Positions 49,401 to 58,400 of a DNA stretch of 64,000 bases are shown here, piece by piece. The stretch's first letter is position 1. Each line of letters begins with the position of its first letter. Position numbers and translations under genes: made by a program. Location of the stretch: contig CM055265.1 in NCBI GenBank assembly GCA_029237695.1, positions 84,314,447-84,378,446 of the forward strand, given 5' to 3'. Source of the stretch: Conchocele bisecta. Taxonomy: Eukaryota > Mollusca > Bivalvia > Lucinida > Thyasiridae. Below the pieces are notes generated by a model. The model did no database searches. It had not been told where the DNA came from and saw only the letters and a list, made by a program, of their open reading frames with translations.

Positions 49401-52400
49401 TGGATTATCACACTATGCCCAGGGTGAAGGTCACAGACTTGATGCGTAACGCTCGGCTAAATGGCTTATAATCAAAAATGCCTCGTTTTCTTTGGCTGCC
49501 AGTGGGGGTATTCGTGTGCCGACAGGCCACATTTCTAATTTTGCTTAGTTTCTTGTGTTATATCTTGACTTCTGTTTCTAACTTGTAGGATGGATGGCTC
49601 GATAGTCTAGTGGTATAGCATTGAACTTCAGTACCAAGGTTGTGGGTTTAATCCCCGCCCTAAGCGTAAAACAATGTGTTCATAACTTCATACTAATCCC
49701 CCCCCACTGGTTATATTTTCGATTCAATTTAATTTCATGGAAACAACTTATTTCAACAGCAGGCCTCGATTCCAATGTTTGCAAACAATGCTGATCCAAA
49801 TGAGGTATGATGGTTGCCAGATTGGACAAGTGGGTTTCTCCACTTGCCCTGGGTTATCTGATTTACTCCCACATATGGCTCACCCTTATGCCCCAATCTG
49901 TTAAAAAAACATATATACTATGTTATATAGGTGCTCTCACGCTTGTTTGTAATCGTTGTAAAATAAATAAAGTTTTAAACTAAATGTCGGAGCCATTTCA
50001 CCAGGATCTTCACAGTTTTGAGAATATTTTCTTTTTTTCTTCTTCATATTTTACTAAATTACCCTATATGTATTTTTGATGAATGGAATATTCTAAAAAG
50101 TTAGTCCATCCGGATACTCAGGGGTGAAAGTGTTAACCCTTACAATGCGGAATTAATTTTTGTCGTCTGCTGTTTATTTTTTGTTATCCAATTATCTTTT
50201 CAAAAGCATGATTTTACAACTGTTTAGAATCTTTTCCAATGGAAATGTTTCTAAAGGTCTGGAACACCATGTTTTTATTGAGAAAGAAGACAAAAAATAA
50301 AACAATAGCAGACAACATTTTTTGTTCCCCACATTCTACGGGTTAACCATTTAAAAGGTGGGAAACATATTATCGTCTTTTGTTTCATTTCAAATTATTT
50401 CTTAACAAACTAATTTTTTCGGCAGCAGATGAGAATCAAATGCTGTCAAAACATGATTTCATTCAACGCATAAACAGCAGACAACACAATTTTATTCGGC
50501 GTTTTAAGGGTTAATAACCATCGATGAATTTCAGAGGATTTCCCGAATGGCACATGGCTGGGTGACGAGACGAACCCAGAAATGCGGGTTCGGGTGGCGG
50601 TCAGTCCAAGGTGAGACATACAGGTTAAGTTAAAGATACATGCCCACTCAGTAGGCACAAAATGTAAATAAGTGTATAATTGTGTCACTATTCCACCAGT
50701 TTTAAAAATTACGAGTGCCCGCTATACAGATAAAATAATTTAGTAATAATTATTTTACTGATAGTGACTCGCGGTGGTATCAGGCTATTTTTATATGCAA
50801 ATGAGGCATGATAGTTTTTAGCTCACCTGAGCGAAGCTCATGTGAGTTATTGTTACCGCAATGTGTCCGTCGTCCGTCGTCGTCCGTGAGCATTTTCAAA
50901 CGTCTTCTCCTCAGTAACCATTGGGCCTATAGTCACCAAACTTCATGGTCATGGTCCTTATGTAGGGGGATTACAAATTTGTTAAAATGACGTCATTACG
51001 TAATCCAAGATGGTCGTCGTCTAAAAATAGCACAAATTCTTCAAAAATCTTCTTCTCAAGAACCGCCAACCGGATTTCGACAAAACTTGGTAAGAATGAT
51101 CGATGTACAATGCTCTTTCAAAGTTGTTAAAATGGTGACCCCGGGGTCAAAAATGGGCGTGGCCCGTGGGGTCAAATTTGGGTGAAATTTTATTTTTGAC
51201 CGAATATGGTTATGTTATATATCAAATCGAATGTATCAATGAGGCGATCACTCTGGTGATTTTTTTGTCGAAATAGGATGGTTATGTCATCCAAGATGGC
51301 CGCCGAAAGGTCAAAAGATTTTGAACGTCTTTTTCTCCGGAACCACATGGCCGATGCTGGCCAAACATCATAGTAAGTTAAGATCCTTGGATGAAGCATT
51401 TCAGATTTGGTAAAATGAGAGTCATCTCTTAATCCAAGATGACCGCCATCTTTTTAAAACACATATGAACTCAATGTCACATTCTCCTCTGGTGTTCATG
51501 GAGTCAGGTGAGCGAATTAGGGCCATCGTGGCCCTCTTGTTTAATTATTTATACTAATTAAATTTGTCACCGGAAAAAATAATATTTTTGACAGATTATA
51601 AAGTATGATCATTTCACATCAAAAAATAAATACAGAGAATAAATAGTAATGTCCGTTAACATTTTAAGGAAACACAGTTATCACCGCTGATATCGGTGTG
51701 GAAATATACGTCTGATATAAAATGTATAATAATGCCAATCAGTATGTGGGGTAATGGTGAATGCATGTTTATTTTGCCAGAAAATGTCTCAGATGATGTC
51801 TCTGATATAAAGAACAGTTTGTGCCTACTGAGTGGGAATGTACCTTTAATAGACCAGGGGGCCGTTTCACTAAACTTTGTACGACTAAAATGTTCGTAAG
51901 TGCAAAATTATGATAGTCTGTAAATTTCATGTTAACACTGTTTTCTTCTAAACAATTATTGGATTTACATTTATTGAGCATATGCAGCCCATGCTCAATC
52001 AATGTAAATCCATCAATTAAAATTCCCAGACGATCCTAAATTTGCACTTACGAACATTTTAGTTGTACAAAGTTTAGTGAAACGGCCCCCAGTCTTATAA
52101 ATAGGTTACTGAACTAGGAAAATGTTAACTTTCCTTGGAATTGCATCCTATGAATCATGAACTGTAGAATTGGTGAAATTGGTAAGTGATGTCAAACTGA
52201 AGCCGACAGTTGCCACCAATTCTAACGTCAAGGATGCTCTGTAGTCAATTTCATCAAAATTGCAAAGTACATGTACAATGTACATGTACATGTATACTTA
52301 AGTGTACTTTGAGGGAGTAATCATTTATTTTTCCCGAAATGCATTATTTCATACAGAACTAACGATTGCATATATTTGATGATGAAAAGTATGCAGAATT

Positions 52401-55400
52401 ATTATACTCAATTTATTACATTATCACAGCCAAAATGGCTGTGATAATGTAATAAATTCAGTATAATAAAAAATTAATAAATTTATCCATAAATTGAAAA
52501 TTTCTCCCTCAAAGTATACTTTGCTAGATAAGTATACTTTGCAATTTTGGTCTACTGGAAGTTAATGTAAGGGAGGTAACTCGTGATGTTCCTATTGACA
52601 AGACGGGTCTATGGGAGTAAGGCTGCTAATGCAGGAAGTATATTAAACACATTAAATCTCAGAAATATCTAAAGGTAAGTACTTTTTCATCCCAAAAAGT
52701 CACCAGCACTGCTCGCCATTCTATGAATGAATCGCCCGTCATGCTTCTAACTAGCAATATATAGATTATTATCAGGCTACAGGATTGAGCTATTTGATCA
52801 GAAGCTACAATGGTTACAAACCCCATAAGCCCCATTTCTCCAGTCACAGTCAGTCACATGTATGTAATGTCGCTCTTACCTGTTTCCAGCGACTTGTTAC
52901 ACATCCACTCGAACTGTCGGACACCGGAGAAGATGGCGTTGACTCTCCTCGACTACCTGTTTGATAGAGAAACCCAGGCCATGTCAAACCTCTCTGGTAT
53001 GGGCAAACACGGCAAGAGGCAGCTCGACCCGCTCATGATTTATGGTATCAGATGTAAGTATGTCGGCAACAGGTGGACATCAATGATTTTATAAATAGGG
53101 CTGCAATGGTATGTCCACCTCGTGGTATTTAGATGTAAGTATGTCGGCAACAGGTGGACATCAATGATTGTATAAATAGGGCTACAATTCTATCAGGGAT
53201 TCCGCTGGCGAAAATAAAAAAATCGCCACTTGAAAAAAAATAAAACAATTGGCGATAAAAGATTACAATTTTCGAAAAAAAAATCAATTTTTTTTTTGTT
53301 TTTTTTCCCGAAAATTGTAATTTTTTATCGCCAATTGTTTACTTTTTATCGCCAATTGCGAATGTGGTGATCGCCAGCGGAATCCCTGTTGTATGTCCAC
53401 CTCGTGGTATTAGATATAAGTATGTCACAGGCGGACTGCAGTGATCTGACAGACGGTTAGAGCATATACGGCTAGTGCCTATTCATATATGGTTAGGACA
53501 CAAGTCCGAATACTCAGGCTCGCCAAGAAATTCCTACTGTTTTTGAGCAGGGCATAATAAACTTGATCTCACTGACAAAAGATATTAGCCTGGTATTCTC
53601 TAATCTAAACAATTTGAGGGAAACAAGTTGGGTAAGTTTTGCATTTTCTAAATCTAGTATCTCTTAAAATTAATAAAAATATATATTCTTTTGTGCCTTA
53701 GACTGTATGAAAGTTTTCAGCTAAGTACCATCTCTGTTACCGTAAGTCAGATGGGCTTGAAACTTCATATTCATGTAGCTATTTGTCATCCATATTTTTA
53801 TCCGTCGGTCCGTCGTCCGTGAACATTTTCAAATGTCTTCTCCTCGGTAACCATTGGGCCTATAGTCACCAAACTTCATGGTCCTGGACCCCGTTGTACG
53901 AAGGTAGGGGGATTACAAAATTGTTAAAATCACGTCATCACGTAATCCAAGATGGCCGCTGTCTAAAAATAGCACAAATTCTTCAAAAATCTTCTTCTCA
54001 AGAACCGCCAACCGGATTTCGACAAGTAGTAGGAATGATCGATGTACAATGCTCTTTCAAAGTTGTTAAAATGGTGACCCCGGCATCAAAAATGGGCGTG
54101 GCCCGTGGGGTCAAATAGGGGTCAAATTTTATTTTTGACCGAATATGGTCATGGTTATATCAAATCGAAGGTATCAACGAGGCGATCACTCTGGTGCATT
54201 TTTTGTCGAAATCGGATGGTTATGTCATCCAAGATGGCCGCCAAAAGGTCAAAAGGTCGTTCTTTTATTAGAGTTTTCAAAATTCTTCTTCACATGAACC
54301 GCTTGGCCCATGATAGCCAAACTTAAAAGTTATGGTCCATGGTCCATGGGTGAAGCCTTTTCAGATTTGTTAAAATGGAGGTCATCGCTAATCCAAGATG
54401 GCCGCCGTCTAAAAATAGCATAAATTCTTGAAAAAATCTTCTTCTCATGAACTGCCAACCGGATTTCGACGAAAGTTGGTAGGAATGATCGATGTACAAT
54501 GCTCTTTCAAAGTTGTTAAAATGGTGACCCCGGGGTAAGGGGTAAAAAATGGGCGTGGCCCGTGGGGTCAAGTTTTATTTTTGACCGAATATGGTCATGT
54601 CTATATGAAATCGAAGGTATCAAAGAGGCGATCGCTCTGGTACATTATTTGTCGAAATTGGATGGTCATGTCATCCAACATGGCCACCGAAAGGTCAAAA
54701 GGTCGTTCTTTTATTAGAGATTTCAAAATTCATGGTGGCCAAACTTCACAGTTATGATCCATGGGTGAAGCCTTTTTAGATTTGTTAAAACGGAGGTCGT
54801 CGCTAATCCAAGATGGCCACCGTCTAAAAAAATAGCACAAATTCTTAAAAAATCTTCTCATGAACCGCCAGCCTGATTTCGACGAAACTTGGTAGGAATG
54901 ATCGATGTAGAATGCTCTTTCAAAGGTGTTAAAATGGTGACCCCGGGGTCAAAAATGGGCGTGGCCCGTGGGGTCAAATTTTATTTTTGACCAAATATGC
55001 TCATGTCATATATCAAATTGAAGGTATCGATGAGGCGATTGCTCTGGTGCAATATTTGTCAGAATCAGATGATTATGTCATCCATGATGGCCTCCAAAAG
55101 GTCCATTTATTTGAGATTTTGAACGTCTTTTTCCTCAGGAACCACATGGCCGATGCTGGCCAAACTTCATAGTAAGTTAAGATCCTTGGGTGAAGCATTT
55201 TCAGATTTGGTAAAATGAGAGTCATCGTTTAATCCAAGATGACTGCCATCTAACAATAGCACAATTTGTTTAAAACATTTATTAACTCAATGTCACATTC
55301 TCCTCTGGTGTTCATGGAGTCAGGTGAGCGAATTATGGCCATCATGGCCCTCTTGTTATTATATAGCACACACTTGCAGATCAAGTTGCTTAGAGACATT

Positions 55401-58400
55401 TTGATTGTAATTTCACTACTGGTGGTACAGTGCCCCATACAGGCGCCAGTTTCACTAAACATCGTGCAACTAAAATGTTTGTAAGTGCAAAATTATGATA
55501 GTCTGTACGTTTCACATTAGCAATGTTTTCTTGTAAACAATTTAGGGCAAATCCATCAATTGAAATTTCCAGACGATCCTAAATTTGCACTTTCGAACAT
55601 CTTAGTCGTACGAAGTTTAGTGAAACGGGCCCCAGGTGCATTCACCAATTTTTGTATTGCCTTGCTGTTGGACTATCATGGAACCCCAATCAAGCAATTT
55701 GATTGCATTCAATCGATAAACCATTTTGTCATGATGAAACATTTGTTGTATGTTTTCAGGCCATTTGATCACAAAATTTGGTATATCGGAAAACGAATGG
55801 CACCGAATAAAACAAAATATAGACTCTAAATGTCGGACTGCATTTCGACGGAAACAACGGGGTATGCCAATGCAAGTGAAAGCATTCCGGGGCAAGAGCA
55901 GTTCGTTTATATCTCCAAACACGCCCGGGGAACTGACAGTGGGTGAAATGGACCAGAGTGACGAGGATTCATTAAACCACGAGGATTCCTTACACATACA
56001 CCATGTAAGTATGTCTCGTATCAGGTGTGGTTAACCCATCAAATCGATATATCCGTGAATTCAATCAATCAATCAACCGACCAATCAAACGATTCAGTTG
56101 GAGCTATACCAAGGTGCATGATCACGTGGTTACAACAACAACAACAATGGCTGAAAGTGTTGAAAGCGCGCCCACTCCAAAGTAAGTATTATTTGATATT
56201 TTCCTTAATAGGAAACGGATTTTGCTGAAATATGGCGCAGCAAACGCGTCTTCATGAGCTGCACTTGGTGGTCGTGCACATACTTATGTAATTTTTGCGA
56301 TGATTCATCAAATGCGATGATTCGGTCAAAGTACCGAGACCACCAAATGCAGCTTAACAAGACACGTTTGATGCTCCATACTTCATGAAAATCCATTACA
56401 TGATAAGGACAATATAAAAGAATACGTACTTTGAATCGGAGAGCTTCTCGAAGCTTCAGTACTTGTGAGCACGTGATCATACACCTTGTATACCTACCGG
56501 GAGACGTGGACATCCAGCACTTGGCACGTCTGTTTATGACCTCATGCAATCAATCCAAACAATCAATCGGCCACAAATAAATCAACTAACCAACCAACAA
56601 ATCAGTCAATCAACAAATCATTCAATCAATAAACCAACTAACCAACAAATCAATATATCAACTCATCAATCAACCAATCATTCCCGTGTCTGGCTGAGTA
56701 GCGAGGTGTACCTACAGGGGTCATGGCCATCCATCATCTCGGCCTGTGTCAATCAACAAATACATAACTCCATGATTCAACCAAGCAATTTAATCAACTA
56801 ACCAATCAATCAATCATGACGGGGGGTGTGGACATGCAGCAGCTTGTCGCGTCAATCAATCAACCATTCAGCCAATGAACCATCCAACCAATAAACCAAC
56901 CATTCTGGGGGCAGGGCGGAGAGCTGTACCTCCAGGATCATGTGGACATCCAGCATCTCAGTCAGTCTGAATTTGACATCAATCAACCAGTCAATCAATA
57001 AATCAATGAACCAACTAATCAATCAATCACACCTTCCATTAATCGATCCATCCATCAATCAACAATCAATCATTCTACTAACCAACCAACCTACAAAGCA
57101 ATTAATCAACAATTCAATCAACCCAGGGCCAGGGTGGAGAGCTGTACCTGTAGGGGGGTGTGAATATCCAGCTTCGTCCTGTCTGTCAATCGTCCATTCA
57201 GCCAACCACCAAATCAATCAACAAATCAATCAATCAACCAATCAACCAACCATTGCAGGGCCAGGGTGGAGAGCTGTACCTGCAGGGGGATGTGGATATC
57301 CAGCAGTCAGTGGCGATGCAGGCGGAGGCGGCGGGCCTGCCCGGGGAGGTACAGATCCTGCACGCCACCCACGAACAGATCTGCCAGCTCCAGCAGGCCC
57401 ACCATATACAGATACTTCAGGGGGATAGTGTTATACAGGTGCCCGTCCCGGTAAGATACGACTAGGATCGTATATGTCGATTTCGTATGGGATTAGCTTT
57501 ACTGCTGGGACGTTAAATCCATTCCTTTTCACTTTTTTTGTTGAGACCGCTTGCGGAAAGCGAGACATAGTAATCACAATGACATCGGTGCGTCCGTCCG
57601 TCCGTCCGTCCGTCCGGGCACACATTAGGGTACTTACGTGGCTAGCCCCACAGGGTTATGGACTTGGTAAAGGATAGGGTTGGTTACAATTAGCCACCTA
57701 AAAAATCGTTTTATGTGGCTAAAAATCGTTTTATGTGGCTAATATTTAACATGTGATAAGCCACATAAGTATAGTAATGTAAGAACGTCCGTCCGTCCGG
57801 GCAAACGAGAGGGCACTTGTTGGGTACAAAAGTACCCAACAAATGCTCTCTTGTTTGCTGGGCAAGCTTTTTAGGGGTCTTAATGGGTAGGGTTAGGGTT
57901 AGTGTTGGGTATTTTTGGGTATTTTTTAACATGTAAAAACCCAACAAGTATCCTACCGTCGGAACGTGCGTCCGTCCGGGCAAATGAGAGGGCACTTGTT
58001 GGGTACAAAAGTACCCAACAAATGCTCTCTCGTTTGCTGGGCAAGCTTTTTAGGGATCTTATTGGGTAGGGTTTATAGGGTTAGTGTTGGGTATTTTTGG
58101 GTATTTTTTATACAGTAAAAACCCAACAAGTATCCTACCGTAGGAACGTCAGCTTTAACATACCTTAATTCAAACTTTAAATAAATATACTCTGAGACCA
58201 TCAAATGTCTCGGCGGGCTCGACATGCGGGCCGCGGCCATGTGAAGTCAATTTTTTGAGTGACATCACATTAACGTTACAGTATACATTGGCAAAGTTTA
58301 TTGTTTATTGATTTACATGTGAGACAATAAGCAAGCCATCAACGTATTATGCTGTGCGTGCGTGTGTCTGGTATGCGTTACTATGGTAATTCAAACGTTC

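Noticed and set aside
48143..49427. Frames with repeated HGLSNGLAQMF
   Set aside because: Array F translation artefact.
49592..49665. Functional tRNA gene
   Set aside because: Box A and B are present but no paired acceptor stem, and it continues into a SINE body.
57880..58090. TTAGGG-like words (AGGGTTAGGGTTAG)
   Set aside because: Only two or three units inside a duplicated repeat, so not a telomere or interstitial telomeric array.
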